In this document: positions 1 to 8,200 of the stretch, one piece after another
Position numbering within the stretch: position 1 is the first letter of the stretch
Layout of the letters: the number at the start of each line of letters is the position of its first letter
Assembly (NCBI GenBank): GCA_951813575.1
Contig: OX638375.1
Coordinates: 3,301,042 to 3,365,041, forward strand
DNA length: 64,000 nucleotides
Reading direction: 5' to 3'
Source: Candidatus Binatia bacterium
Lineage (GTDB): Bacteria; Desulfobacterota; Binatia; UBA9968; JAJDTQ01
Translations under genes and position numbers: made by a program
The notes under the pieces: model-generated
What the model saw: the letters and a program-made list of their open reading frames with translations, nothing else
The model's database searches: none
Told to the model about the DNA's origin: nothing

Positions 1-458
1 TCCCGCCGGGACAGCTCGCGCGCGGTCCCTATGGACTGTACGCGGAGGGCATCGACACCCCGCTCAACAAGTGGTTCCGGAGCGAATTCCGCAAGGCCTA
101 CAAGCAGCCGCCTTCGTCGCCGGCCTATCACTACGCCGACAGCATCGTGGCGGCCAAGTACGCCTACGACACGGCCATGAAGGCCAATGGCGGCAAGTTC
201 CCGTCCACGGACCAGGTGATCAAGGCGCTGGAGCACGCCACCTTCGACATCCTCGCCGCCAAGGTCAAGATGGCCCTCGGCAAGGGCCACCAGGCGGTCA
301 CCTCGGACCGCTGGGGCTATGCCGAGTGGGACGATGCCAAGGGCGAGATCGTGGTCAAGGACGTGGTGGAGTTCAAGGCCGAGTGCGTGAACCCGCCGGA
401 AGGGGTCAACGCGGCGGACTGGGTCAAGGGCGGCATGAAGGGCGCCAAGTGCGACTGA
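1..458 (+). CDS. ABC transporter substrate-binding protein, branched-chain amino acid type (C-terminal part)
   Basis: The reading frame is open from base 3 and ends in TGA at 456-458, so only about 150 C-terminal residues are present and the start lies before the window. Features seen are a NKWFRSEFRKAYK segment, PAYHYADSIVAAKYAYDTAMK, and a late DRWGYAEWDDAKGEIVVKD strand, which fit the C-lobe of periplasmic-binding type 1 (LivJ/LivK-like) proteins. It lies directly upstream of two LivH/LivM-type permeases and a fused ATPase on the same strand, so it should be the periplasmic receptor of that importer. The ligand cannot be predicted; amides, urea or aromatic acids are all possible in this family. 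Confidence 0.85.
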   Translation, partial: PPGQLARGPYGLYAEGIDTPLNKWFRSEFRKAYKQPPSSPAYHYADSIVAAKYAYDTAMKANGGKFPSTDQVIKALEHATFDILAAKVKMALGKGHQAVTSDRWGYAEWDDAKGEIVVKDVVEFKAECVNPPEGVNAADWVKGGMKGAKCD

Positions 459-484
459 GCGGCGCTCCGGCCTAGTGTCTTCGT

Positions 485-520
485 GACCCGGGCGCCGCAT
501 TGCGGTGCCCGGGTCTGTTT
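485..520 (+). terminator. Strong hairpin between binding protein and permease genes
   Basis: GACCCGGGC at 485-493 pairs with GCCCGGGTC at 507-515. The stem continues inward as GCCGC/GCGGT around the loop ATT, giving about 14 stacked pairs, and is followed by TGTTTC. It lies between the receptor stop and the permease start. Such a hairpin usually acts as a partial terminator or as a 3'-end stabiliser that keeps receptor mRNA above permease mRNA; which applies here is inference. Confidence 0.6.
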
Positions 521-547
521 CATCCATTCCTGCGCACGGGGGAACCG

Positions 548-1450
548 TTGGATCCCGAGCTGCTACTCATCATCCTCGTCGACGGACTCGTCTACGGTTC
601 CTACCTGTTCATGGTGGCGGTGGGCCTGACCGTCATCTGCGGCGTCCAGAAGCTCCTCAACGTTACCCACGGGGCGCTCTACGCGTTCGGCGCCTATCTC
701 GCGGCAACGCTGCTGATCCTCTATTTCCGGGTGGACTGGCCCGAGTACGGCGCCTTCGCGGTGATGCTGTTGGCGGCGCTCTTCCTCGGCGTGGTCTTCG
801 GCCTCATCATCGAGCGCGGCCTGCTGCGCCATCTCTATCACGAGGACGAGCACATCATCGTGCTGGCGACCTTCGCGGCTTTCCTGGTGCTCGAGGACGT
901 CCTGTTGCTGATCTGGGGCACCGACCCCTATCTTGCACCGGAGCCCCTCGGGCTGCTGGGCTCGACGGAGATCGCCGGGCTTCCGTTCGACAACTACAGC
1001 CTGTCCATGGTGCTGCTGTCGGCCGTGGTGGCCTCGGTGCTCTGGTACGGGCTCAACCGGACCCAGTTCGGCAAGCTGCTGCTGGCGGTGATCTATGACC
1101 GGGAGCTGGCCCAGGCCATGGGGATCAACGTCAACCGGATCTTTCTGCTGACCTTCATGCTGGGCTCGTTCCTGGGGGCCTTGGGCGGCGCCTACCAGGC
1201 GCCGGCGATCTCGGTGCAGCCGGGCATCGGGGTGGAGGTGATCGTGCTGGCCTTCGCCGTGGTGGTCATCGGCGGCATGGGCAGCATTCCCGGCGCCCTC
1301 ATCGGCTCGGTGATCGTGGGCGTGGCGCGGGCGTTCGCGGTGCACCAGGAGCCGGCCCTGGAGTTGTTCGTCATCTACTTGATCATGGCCACGGTGCTCA
1401 TCGTCCGGCCGCAGGGCCTGTTCGCGCCCGCCAAGCCGAGAACCATATGA
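548..1450 (+). CDS. Branched-chain amino acid ABC transporter permease (LivH type)
   Basis: Inner-membrane permease of about 300 residues with many hydrophobic helices. It begins LDPELLLIILVDGLVYGSYLFMVAVGLTVICG and holds the LivH-type segments LLNVTHGALYAFGAY and VVVIGGMGSIPGALIGS. The frame is open from TTG at 500, but the TTG at 548 is preferred: it has GGGGGAACC just upstream and puts the first helix at the N-terminus. The last codon overlaps the next gene (ATGA at 1447-1450), so the two permeases are translationally coupled. It should pair with the following LivM-type permease to form the channel. Confidence 0.9.
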   Translation: MDPELLLIILVDGLVYGSYLFMVAVGLTVICGVQKLLNVTHGALYAFGAYLAATLLILYFRVDWPEYGAFAVMLLAALFLGVVFGLIIERGLLRHLYHEDEHIIVLATFAAFLVLEDVLLLIWGTDPYLAPEPLGLLGSTEIAGLPFDNYSLSMVLLSAVVASVLWYGLNRTQFGKLLLAVIYDRELAQAMGINVNRIFLLTFMLGSFLGALGGAYQAPAISVQPGIGVEVIVLAFAVVVIGGMGSIPGALIGSVIVGVARAFAVHQEPALELFVIYLIMATVLIVRPQGLFAPAKPRTI

Positions 1451-2430
1451 GCTGGCGCCAGGACAAGACCCTCTGGGGCCTGACCCTCGGCCTCGCCGCG
1501 CTGTTGCTGCTCAACTTCGTGGTGCCCGATTGGTTCCGCAACATCCTGACGCTTTCCCTGGCCCGGGGCTCGGTGGCGTTGGGTCTGCTGGTGCTCTGGC
1601 GTTGCGGGCTGATTTCCTTCGGCCACGCGCTTTACTTCGGCTTCGGCGCCTACACCGTGGGGCTCATGAGCCGGTACCTGGGCATCACTGACGCCTTCCT
1701 CACCATCGCCTGCGGGGTGGTGACCGCGGGCCTTCTGGCGTACGGCCTGGGGTTCCTGCTGCGGCAGTACCGGGGCATCTTCTTCGCGCTGCTGAACATG
1801 GCGTTCTCCATGATCCTCTACGGCGTGCTGGCCAAGCTCGAGGAGCTGGGGTCCACCGACGGCATCAGCCTGGAGGCGACCACATACCTCTGGTACGCGC
1901 CCCTGGGGGCGGAGAACAAGACCGCGCTGTTCGTTTTCGCGGTCATTCTGACCTGGGGGGTGGCGGTGCTGGTGCACCTCTATCTGCGCTCCACCCTGGG
2001 CAACATGACCACCGCGGTGCGGGAGAACGAGATCCGGCTGGGTTACCTGGGTTACTCCGGGGAGCGGGCGGTCCATGCGAAATACGTGATCTCCGGACTG
2101 CTGGGCGGCTTCGGCGGCGCCATCGCCGTGCTCACCATCGGCCACGTGGACCCGGACTCCATGGTGTACTGGCCGGTGTCCGGGGACTTCGTCTTCATCG
2201 CCATCCTGAGCGGCACCGGCAACGTCGTCGCGCCCTTCATCGGCGCGTTGATGTACGAGCTCATCCGCACTTATGCCTTCGACCAGTTCCCGGGAATCTG
2301 GCAGTTGATCATGGGCGGTACGCTGCTCGCCATCATCATGTTCCTGCCCAACGGGCTGTGGTCGCTGGTGGACCGGGGGCGAAGCAGGGCAGGGGCGGGT
2401 GCGCTCCCGGCGGAAAGGGAAGAGGGATAG
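1447..2430 (+). CDS. Branched-chain amino acid ABC transporter permease (LivM type)
   Basis: A 327-residue polytopic membrane protein. LivM-family hallmarks are GLISFGHALYFGFGAYTVGLM near residue 57, the GNMTTAVRENEIRLGYLGY cytoplasmic loop that contacts the ATPase, and VYWPVSGDFVFIAILSGTGNVVAPFIGA in the later half. It starts in an ATGA overlap with the LivH-type gene and ends six bases before the ATPase gene, so it belongs to one operon running from the window edge to 3888. The substrate is unknown. Confidence 0.9.
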   Translation: MSWRQDKTLWGLTLGLAALLLLNFVVPDWFRNILTLSLARGSVALGLLVLWRCGLISFGHALYFGFGAYTVGLMSRYLGITDAFLTIACGVVTAGLLAYGLGFLLRQYRGIFFALLNMAFSMILYGVLAKLEELGSTDGISLEATTYLWYAPLGAENKTALFVFAVILTWGVAVLVHLYLRSTLGNMTTAVRENEIRLGYLGYSGERAVHAKYVISGLLGGFGGAIAVLTIGHVDPDSMVYWPVSGDFVFIAILSGTGNVVAPFIGALMYELIRTYAFDQFPGIWQLIMGGTLLAIIMFLPNGLWSLVDRGRSRAGAGALPAEREEG

Positions 2431-2436
2431 CCGGCC

Positions 2437-3888
2437 ATGTCCGTGGTCCTGGAAGTCCACGATCTCGAGAAGTCCTTCGGCGCGGTGGTGGCCGCCCACG
2501 ACATCAACGTGGTGGTGGAGGAAGGAGAGACCATCGGCGTCATCGGCGCCAACGGCGCGGGCAAGACCACCTTCGTCAACCTGGTCACCGGCCACCTCCC
2601 GCCCGGCGGCGGCACCGTGGAGTTCATGGGCCGCAGTATTCGCGGCCTCTCCGTGCGGGCCATCACGCGCCTGGGCCTTTGCCGCTCCTTCCAGGTGCCC
2701 CAGGTGTTCCTCTCCGAGACCGTCTTCGACAACCTGATGATGGCCTTCGGCGTGGCCGAGGAGGACGGGGCGAGCCTGCTGATGCCGCTCATGGAGGAAG
2801 AGAGGGCGGCGCGGGTGGAGGCCCATCTGGCACGCTACCAGATCGCGGACTACCGTGACGTCATCGGTTCCGCGCTGCCCCAGGGCGTCCGCAAGCTCCT
2901 GGACATCGCCATGGCCACGGTGCGCAAGCCCCGGCTGCTCATGCTGGACGAGCCCACCAGCGGCATCAGCGCTGAGGAGAAGTTCGCCATCATGGACATT
3001 CTGATGCAGGCGCTGAAGGAGGAGCACACCACAGTCCTGTTCATCGAGCACGACATGGAGATCGTCGAACGCTACGTGGACCGCGTGCTCGCCTTCTACC
3101 AGGGCGAGATCATCTGCGACGCGCCCACCGCGCAGGCAATGCGTGACGACGGCGTGCGGGAGTTCGTGCTGGGCCGGAGTCACGACGCGGGCGCGGAAGC
3201 ACCGCCGGCGGCATCAGGACGTTCCTCGTCCGGGGAGGAGACCCTGGCCGTCAGCGGCCTCGACGTGAGCATCGGCGCCACTCCGATCCTGCGCGGGGTC
3301 CATCTCAGCGTGCCGTCGGGCTCCATGTGCGGCCTCATCGGCCGCAACGGCGCGGGCAAGACCACCTTCATGCGCGCGGTCATGGGTGCGCTCTCGGTCC
3401 AGCGGGGCACGGTGCGGCTCGGCGACGTCGACCTTGCCGCGACCCCGGCCCATCGCCGCGCACACCTGGGCATCGGCTTCATGCCCGAGGACCGCCGGCT
3501 GGTGCCCGATCTGACCGCGGAGGAGAACATCCTGCTGCCCGTCTGGGCCACCGGCGCGGACAACGCCCGCGAGCGCCTCCGGTGGATCTACGGCCTCATG
3601 CCCGAGGTCGAGGAGTTCCGCCGCCGCGGCGCCACGAGCCTCTCCGGCGGCCAGCAGAAGTTCGTCGCCTTCGCCCGCGCGCTCATGTGCGGCACCCGGC
3701 TGCTGTTGCTGGACGAGCCCGGCGAAGGCATCGCGCCGATCTTCGCCCAGCGCATGGTGGAAATCCTCGACGACCTCAAGAAGGAGGGCGCCTCCGTGCT
3801 GGTGGCCGAGTCCAACGACGTCCACATCGCCAGGCTCCTCGACCGGACCTTCGTCATCGAGCGCGGCAGCATCGTGGACGACGGCTAG
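2437..3888 (+). CDS. Fused LivG-LivF-type ABC transporter ATPase (two ABC domains)
   Basis: One 483-residue chain carries two complete ABC ATPase domains. The N-terminal, LivG-like domain has Walker A GANGAGKTT at residues 37-45, a degenerate signature (LPQGVRKLLDIA) and Walker B LLMLDEPTSG. The C-terminal, LivF-like domain, after a short low-complexity linker (APPAASGRSSSGEE), has GRNGAGKTT, a canonical LSGGQQKFVAFARA signature and LLLLDEPGEGIAP. In most Liv systems these are two genes. Fusion would fix a 1:1 pairing of the two nucleotide-binding domains under the adjacent permeases. The start has an appropriate spacing to the upstream permease and no internal frameshift is seen. Confidence 0.92.
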   Translation: MSVVLEVHDLEKSFGAVVAAHDINVVVEEGETIGVIGANGAGKTTFVNLVTGHLPPGGGTVEFMGRSIRGLSVRAITRLGLCRSFQVPQVFLSETVFDNLMMAFGVAEEDGASLLMPLMEEERAARVEAHLARYQIADYRDVIGSALPQGVRKLLDIAMATVRKPRLLMLDEPTSGISAEEKFAIMDILMQALKEEHTTVLFIEHDMEIVERYVDRVLAFYQGEIICDAPTAQAMRDDGVREFVLGRSHDAGAEAPPAASGRSSSGEETLAVSGLDVSIGATPILRGVHLSVPSGSMCGLIGRNGAGKTTFMRAVMGALSVQRGTVRLGDVDLAATPAHRRAHLGIGFMPEDRRLVPDLTAEENILLPVWATGADNARERLRWIYGLMPEVEEFRRRGATSLSGGQQKFVAFARALMCGTRLLLLDEPGEGIAPIFAQRMVEILDDLKKEGASVLVAESNDVHIARLLDRTFVIERGSIVDDG

Positions 3889-3979
3889 AGAAAAAACGCG
3901 CCATGGACCGCGGCTTGACGTGATCCTTGCGAGGACTTGTGCTAGCTTGAGCAGGAGAGAAAGGAAGAGGAAGTATTGA

Positions 3980-4801
3980 ATGCCAACACGAACTCGTAGT
4001 CGTTTGAACATTACGTTGTTTTCCAGTGTGGTGGGCGGCGCAGTCGTCGGACTGCCGGCCTACGCGTACTTTTATGGTTATTCCTGGGTCGATTGGACCA
4101 TGTTCGTGATCCTCTACATGATCACGGGACTGGGCATCACCGTGGGATACCACCGCTTGCTGGCCCATCGAAGTTTTACTTGCACCAATTGGGTGAAAGG
4201 CATTCTCCTGATCGCGGGAGGATGGGCTCTGCAGAATTCAGGCCTCAAATGGACGGCGGATCATATCCGCCATCATGCCCGGTGCGACCAGGAAGAAGAT
4301 CCCTACAGTGCCAAGCGGGGATTCTGGCATAGTCATTGTGGTTGGCTGTTCTGGGCGGATCCCCATCGAGACGATCGGTTCGCCCGCAAGCTGCAACAGG
4401 ACGCCGTCGTGATGTGGCAGCATCGTTACTACATCCCCATCGTCCTTTCCGGCCTGGCGCTTCCCTTCGTGGTGGGCTTCTTGTACGACGGCTGGTTCGG
4501 CGGGCTGGGATGTTTCCTGCTCGCCGGAGTCGGACGGACCTTCTTCGTCTTGAACTCCACGTTCTGCATCAACTCCATTTGCCACCTGTGGGGTTCCCAA
4601 CCTCACGGAGCATCCGATTCCAGTCGTGACAGTTGGTGGGTCTCGCTCATCACCTTCGGAGAGGGCTACCACAACTATCACCACAGGTATCAGAGTGATT
4701 ATCGAAACGGCCCTCAGTGGTACAATTTCGATCCGTCGAAGTGGCTCATCTACAGTCTTTCCCTCGTGGGTCTCGCCACTTCCTTGCGCCGATATTCCTG
4801 A
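3980..4801 (+). CDS. Acyl-CoA desaturase-like membrane fatty acid desaturase
   Basis: Membrane di-iron desaturase of 273 residues. Three histidine boxes are visible: HRLLAH at 58-63, HIRHH at 95-99 and HNYHH at 231-235, in the order and spacing of delta-9 stearoyl-CoA desaturases. They are flanked by hydrophobic hairpins (residues 10-55 and about 140-190). It likely introduces a cis double bond into acyl chains for membrane lipid adjustment. AGGAAG lies a few bases upstream of ATG 3980. It is monocistronic, with an MFS gene converging on it 14 bases after its stop. Electron donors are not encoded nearby. Confidence 0.92.
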   Translation: MPTRTRSRLNITLFSSVVGGAVVGLPAYAYFYGYSWVDWTMFVILYMITGLGITVGYHRLLAHRSFTCTNWVKGILLIAGGWALQNSGLKWTADHIRHHARCDQEEDPYSAKRGFWHSHCGWLFWADPHRDDRFARKLQQDAVVMWQHRYYIPIVLSGLALPFVVGFLYDGWFGGLGCFLLAGVGRTFFVLNSTFCINSICHLWGSQPHGASDSSRDSWWVSLITFGEGYHNYHHRYQSDYRNGPQWYNFDPSKWLIYSLSLVGLATSLRRYS

Positions 4802-4814
4802 TCGGGACAGGCCA

Positions 4815-6080
4815 CTAGTCGGTGCCGGGCCGGTCACCCGGCAGGTCACGCGGTTTGAGAAGGCGGATGGCCAGCGGGCCCACCAGCAATACGATGGCGA
4901 TGTGGCCGAAGCCGATGCCCCAGTTGAGCACGCTCTCGCCGCCGAGCACGTGCAGGATCAGGCCCATCATCAGCGGTCCCACGAAGCCGCCGCCGTAGCC
5001 CAGCATGGCGTGCACGGCCAGCGCGGCGCCGCGCCTGTCGGGGTCGGCGTTGCCGACCGTGCCGGCGGTGAGTGACGACGAGTCCGCGTAGATCGCCGCG
5101 TTGTAGAGGAGACAGACGGTAGCGGCCACGCCGTATCCCATCCCCGCCGTGAAGCCGACCGCCAGCGCCAGCACCATGGACACTGCGAACACGAGCAGGA
5201 TCCAGCGCTTGCGGCCCATGCGCCGCGCCATCTCGTTGCCGAGGACGCTGGAAACCGTGCCGATCAGTCCCGCCAGGGTCGCCACCATCGTCGGAACCAG
5301 GAAGTTCGGCGCACCCCCGCCTTGTGCCGCCGCGAAGGTCAGGAAGGTCACCACCCAGGAGCGGACGACGAACATCTCCCAGGTGTGCGCGCAGTATCCC
5401 AGCGCATAGGCCATGACCGAGGCGTTGCGCAGCACCGGCTTGAAGTCGACGAACCGCACCGTGGGAGCCGGTCTCTTCTGGCGCGGACCTTCCGGGAACA
5501 GCGCCGCAGCCACCATCAGTGCGCCGAAAGCCCCGCCCGCTCCAACCATGAACGCGGCCTGCCAGCCGAACTGCGACGTCACCGCGCCGGCAATGACGAA
5601 GGAGAACGAGCTGCTGATCCCGGTGCTGGCGCCATGAACGGCCACGGCGCGGGATTGCGCCGGTCCCTCCACCTGGTCGGACAACGCCTTGAGCCCCACC
5701 ATGTAGGTGCCGGCCCAGCCGATGCCGTTCAATGCGCGAAAGACGAGTGCGGTCCAGAAGCCGTCCGCAAGGAAGGCCATGCCGAGATGAGACAGCATGG
5801 TTGCGGACACCGCGCACATGTAGACCTTGCGCGCATCGGTGCGATCCGTCATCGGCAAAAGGACCGGCACCGCCGCGGCGTATGCGCCGAACATGATGCC
5901 GGAGAGCCAGCCCGCCTCGGCGTGGCTGAGGGACCACTCCGCGAAGAAGGCCGGCAGCAGCGCCGCAAAGGCCATGGCGCCGATCTGCGCCAGGGATTGC
6001 GCCAGGCAGAAGACGGCGATGATGAGCCCCGGCGAGCGTAAACGTCCGCGGGCACCGCCGTCTGTCGCGGCTCCGGTCAT
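4815..6080 (-). CDS. Major facilitator superfamily transporter
   Basis: A 421-residue protein with roughly 12 hydrophobic segments in two halves. The MFS loop motif appears as PMTDRTDARKVYMCAVSATML after helix 2 and as NEMARRMGRKRWILLVF in the second half. The segment WSLSHAEAGWLSGIMFGAYAAAVPVL resembles MFS members annotated as nitrate or cyanate-type transporters, but no substrate can be assigned. It converges on the desaturase gene and is preceded on the minus strand by a small membrane protein gene. Confidence 0.85.
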   Translation of the reverse strand: MTGAATDGGARGRLRSPGLIIAVFCLAQSLAQIGAMAFAALLPAFFAEWSLSHAEAGWLSGIMFGAYAAAVPVLLPMTDRTDARKVYMCAVSATMLSHLGMAFLADGFWTALVFRALNGIGWAGTYMVGLKALSDQVEGPAQSRAVAVHGASTGISSSFSFVIAGAVTSQFGWQAAFMVGAGGAFGALMVAAALFPEGPRQKRPAPTVRFVDFKPVLRNASVMAYALGYCAHTWEMFVVRSWVVTFLTFAAAQGGGAPNFLVPTMVATLAGLIGTVSSVLGNEMARRMGRKRWILLVFAVSMVLALAVGFTAGMGYGVAATVCLLYNAAIYADSSSLTAGTVGNADPDRRGAALAVHAMLGYGGGFVGPLMMGLILHVLGGESVLNWGIGFGHIAIVLLVGPLAIRLLKPRDLPGDRPGTD

Positions 6081-6105
6081 GGGCTAGATGCCGCTGGATC
6101 GCTGT

Positions 6106-6627
6106 TCAGGACGTGGGCGTTGTCGGGACTCCAGGGGTCGGAGCCCTCACCGCCTTGCCAAGACGGTATGCCAAATAACCGCCGAAGGCTCCCGCGGGGA
6201 TGATGAGGACCAGCACGAGGATTTGCCACCCGTAGAGTAGTATCCTCCCGTCGATGGCAAGAATTAAAGCGAAACTCAGGAGAGTCGAAACCACGGCGAC
6301 AACCGCACCGTGCAGGACGTGTCTTCCCCGGGCCATCCGGCCCGCCACGTACCCGCCCAGTGTGGTTCCCAGGATCCCGATCAGGGCCAGCGGGGGTTCT
6401 AGCAGGAGCACTTCATCGGGAATGTTCTCGAAGCCGCCGTATTTCTCAATGCTTTCCCTCATGAAGACCATGATATAGGCTATCCGCGCGATGTCTGTCG
6501 CGAGCCAGTCCACGATCACGCCCACGATGACGGCGCGGGTTCGAATTCCCTCGTCCGGCGCAGTGGCGCGAAAGCCCTGCGACGCCCGGTAGCTGTCTTC
6601 CGCTCCGTGACGATAGTTGTCATCCAT
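6106..6627 (-). CDS. Four-helix membrane protein of unknown function
   Basis: About 173 residues with four clear hydrophobic helices: AVIVGVIVDWLATDIARIAYIMVFM, LLLEPPLALIGILGTTLGGYVAG, HVLHGAVVAVVSTLLSFALILAI and ILVLVLIIPAGAFGGYLAYRL. Glycine-rich helices with small-residue packing suggest an oligomeric membrane protein. The ATG at 6627 is chosen over the upstream start at 6660 because GGAGG sits seven bases before it on the minus strand. It precedes the MFS gene by 26 bases on the same strand and could be co-transcribed with it. No family was recognised. Confidence 0.65.
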   Translation of the reverse strand: MDDNYRHGAEDSYRASQGFRATAPDEGIRTRAVIVGVIVDWLATDIARIAYIMVFMRESIEKYGGFENIPDEVLLLEPPLALIGILGTTLGGYVAGRMARGRHVLHGAVVAVVSTLLSFALILAIDGRILLYGWQILVLVLIIPAGAFGGYLAYRLGKAVRAPTPGVPTTPTS

Positions 6628-6744
6628 GAATCTGCCTCCGAACAGTGCGCCTCCACCCACTCTTCCAATGGGGGATGTTCCTGAATTAGACTTTTCCTGT
6701 CAACTCATGGCTTTGATGTCGCCTTACGATGAAGGAGGTTCGCC

Positions 6745-7077
6745 ATGCCCAAGCCAGAGTTCGAGTTCTTTCCGGTAGACAACTTGCCTTGGGTGCCGGT
6801 GGAGGGCGCCCCGCCGGGTCACTATCAGAAGATCCTGACCGAGGACCCGGAGAACGGGTTCGTCACCCGGCTTCTCAAGGTGGACCCCGGCGGCGCGAGT
6901 ACGGAGACCTTCGTCCACGATTTCTGGGAGGAGGTGTACATCGTCGAGGGAAGCCAGTGGGACGGAGACCGGCTGCTCAAGAAGGGGATGTATGCCTGCC
7001 GTCCCCCGGGAATGAAACACGGTCCCTACCGGACCGAGGAAGGCTGCATGACGCTGGAGTTCCGTTACGTCAGGTAG
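6745..7077 (+). CDS. Small cupin-domain protein
   Basis: 110 residues forming one cupin barrel. Motif 1 is ETFVHDFWEEVYIVEGS, with His/Asp/Glu metal ligands, and motif 2 is CRPPGMKHGPYRTEEG. It has no extra domain, so it may be a small metal-binding enzyme or sensor. A very strong Shine-Dalgarno (AAGGAGG) precedes ATG 6745. A paralogue with the same HDFWEE and CRPPGM-HGPY blocks lies at 23126-23479 next to catabolic genes. Function is not predictable beyond the fold. Confidence 0.85.
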   Translation: MPKPEFEFFPVDNLPWVPVEGAPPGHYQKILTEDPENGFVTRLLKVDPGGASTETFVHDFWEEVYIVEGSQWDGDRLLKKGMYACRPPGMKHGPYRTEEGCMTLEFRYVR

Positions 7078-7093
7078 GCTGTCGGGGTTGCAA

Positions 7094-7729
7094 TCAGGCC
7101 GGAGCGAGCACGAAGTCGAAGCGGCCGAGCCAGCCTTGCGGGGTGCGGCTCAAATCCAGCAGCAGGTCGTCGTGATAGATCGAGTCGCGGGCGTTCTCGT
7201 CCCGCAGGTCGGCAAAGTAGAGCTGGGTGGTGAGCAGGCGCGTGGACGGGCCCTGGACCTTGACGTGGATGTGCGGGGTGCGCCCGGTATAGCGCACGGG
7301 CCGGATGGTCTCGAAGCGGAACGCCCCGGCGTCGTCGGTGTATTGGTGGCCGCGATACCGGAAACCGGAATTGTCGTAGCGGCCGTGCTCGTCGGCATGC
7401 CAGATGTCGACCACCGCGCCGCCGATGGGACGGCAGTCCGGCGAAAGCACCAGGCCCTGCAGCACAAGCGGCCGGCCGCTTGTGTCCGGTTCCCGTAAAT
7501 TCGTCCGAAGCGGAGTTTCCGGAGTGTAGAACGGTCCCTCGGTCGACTCGGGTATGGCGCGCGTGCACGCAAGCGGCGGAGCCAGCCCGAGGGAGCGGTC
7601 GGCGGCGGGACCCGAAAAGGGATAACCCAGGAGCGTCGCCCGGGTCCGGGCCAGACAGGACAGGGTGGTGACACCTGCCGCCGCCGCTGCAATCAAGGCG
7701 GCGCGACGGGAGAACGTGCGCTTCGACAT
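7094..7729 (-). CDS. Tat-exported intradiol ring-cleavage dioxygenase-like protein
   Basis: About 211 residues. The N-terminus MSKRTFSRRAALIAAAAAG is a twin-arginine signal, so the enzyme is exported. The body has intradiol dioxygenase blocks: TEGPFYTPETPLRTNL, GAVVDIWHADEHGRYDNSGF and PVRYTGRTPHIHVKVQG. The last supplies the Tyr and the two His (PHIH) of the Fe(III) site; the other Tyr is in GRYDNSG. This is the protocatechuate 3,4-dioxygenase/catechol dioxygenase fold, but exported relatives act on unknown substrates. ATG 7729 is chosen over 7825 because it gives the Tat signal at the extreme N-terminus. Confidence 0.88.
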   Translation of the reverse strand: MSKRTFSRRAALIAAAAAGVTTLSCLARTRATLLGYPFSGPAADRSLGLAPPLACTRAIPESTEGPFYTPETPLRTNLREPDTSGRPLVLQGLVLSPDCRPIGGAVVDIWHADEHGRYDNSGFRYRGHQYTDDAGAFRFETIRPVRYTGRTPHIHVKVQGPSTRLLTTQLYFADLRDENARDSIYHDDLLLDLSRTPQGWLGRFDFVLAPA

Positions 7730-7800
7730 GATAAAATCATAGGCTGACCGGCAAGGGCGGTCAACCGACATTCCGATTTCGGGCCCGTTTTGCTTGTAGA

Positions 7801-7822
7801 AATATAGCGAAACCACTATATT
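7801..7822 (+). promoter_or_regulatory. Inverted repeat upstream of the HigB-like toxin gene (candidate operator)
   Basis: AATATAG (7801-7807) and CTATATT (7816-7822) form a 7-bp inverted repeat with an 8-base spacer, ending five bases before the toxin ATG. Autoregulation by the XRE-type antitoxin at such palindromes is typical for host-inhibition type TA operons. That the palindrome is the operator is inference. Confidence 0.5.
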
Positions 7823-7827
7823 CATCC

Positions 7828-8196
7828 ATGGCTAGTACAACGCCAAAGCCTGTCGAATGGGTTGGATCAAGCAAGGAAGATATCAAGAAGTTTGCTGATC
7901 CGGTGAAGGATCGCATCGGCTTCGCGTTGTACCAAGCGCAGCTCGGCTTCAAGCACCGCGACACCAAACCACTGAGAGGCTTGGGTTCCAGCGTTCTGGA
8001 GGTGGTGTCACGATATGATGGGGATACCTACAGGGCGGTTTACACGGTACGGTTCAAGTTGGCGATCTATGTACTCCACGCCTTCCAGAAGAAGTCCAAG
8101 CGGGGTGCAGCGACACCCAGGCAGGAAATCGATCTGGTCGAACGCCGGTTGAAAGCGGCGGAACAACACTACAGCCGCACCTACGGTGAAGGGTAG
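7828..8196 (+). CDS. higB: RelE/HigB-superfamily toxin (phage-derived Gp49-like)
   Basis: 122 residues. The core AKxLRGLG-type segment (KPLRGLGSSVLEVVSRYDGDTYRAVYTVRF), YVLHAFQKKSKRG and the tail TPRQEIDLVERRLKAAEQHY match Gp49-like HigB toxins, which cleave mRNA on the ribosome. The following gene, starting four bases after its stop, encodes an XRE-type antitoxin, giving the toxin-first order typical of higBA. There is no clear ribosome-binding site before ATG 7828, so initiation may be weak or leaderless. Base composition is lower in GC than neighbours, consistent with acquisition. Confidence 0.9.
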   Translation: MASTTPKPVEWVGSSKEDIKKFADPVKDRIGFALYQAQLGFKHRDTKPLRGLGSSVLEVVSRYDGDTYRAVYTVRFKLAIYVLHAFQKKSKRGAATPRQEIDLVERRLKAAEQHYSRTYGEG

Positions 8197-8200
8197 ATCA

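Noticed and set aside
1375-3183. 602-residue minus-strand open frame
   Set aside because: It is the antisense of the permease and ATPase genes, His/Asp/Gly-rich, typical of high-GC shadow frames. Similar shadows opposite other genes were also discarded.
3900-3960. Promoter TTGACG before the desaturase gene
   Set aside because: No -10 element lies at an acceptable spacing from it; nearest candidates are 22 bases away or poor matches.
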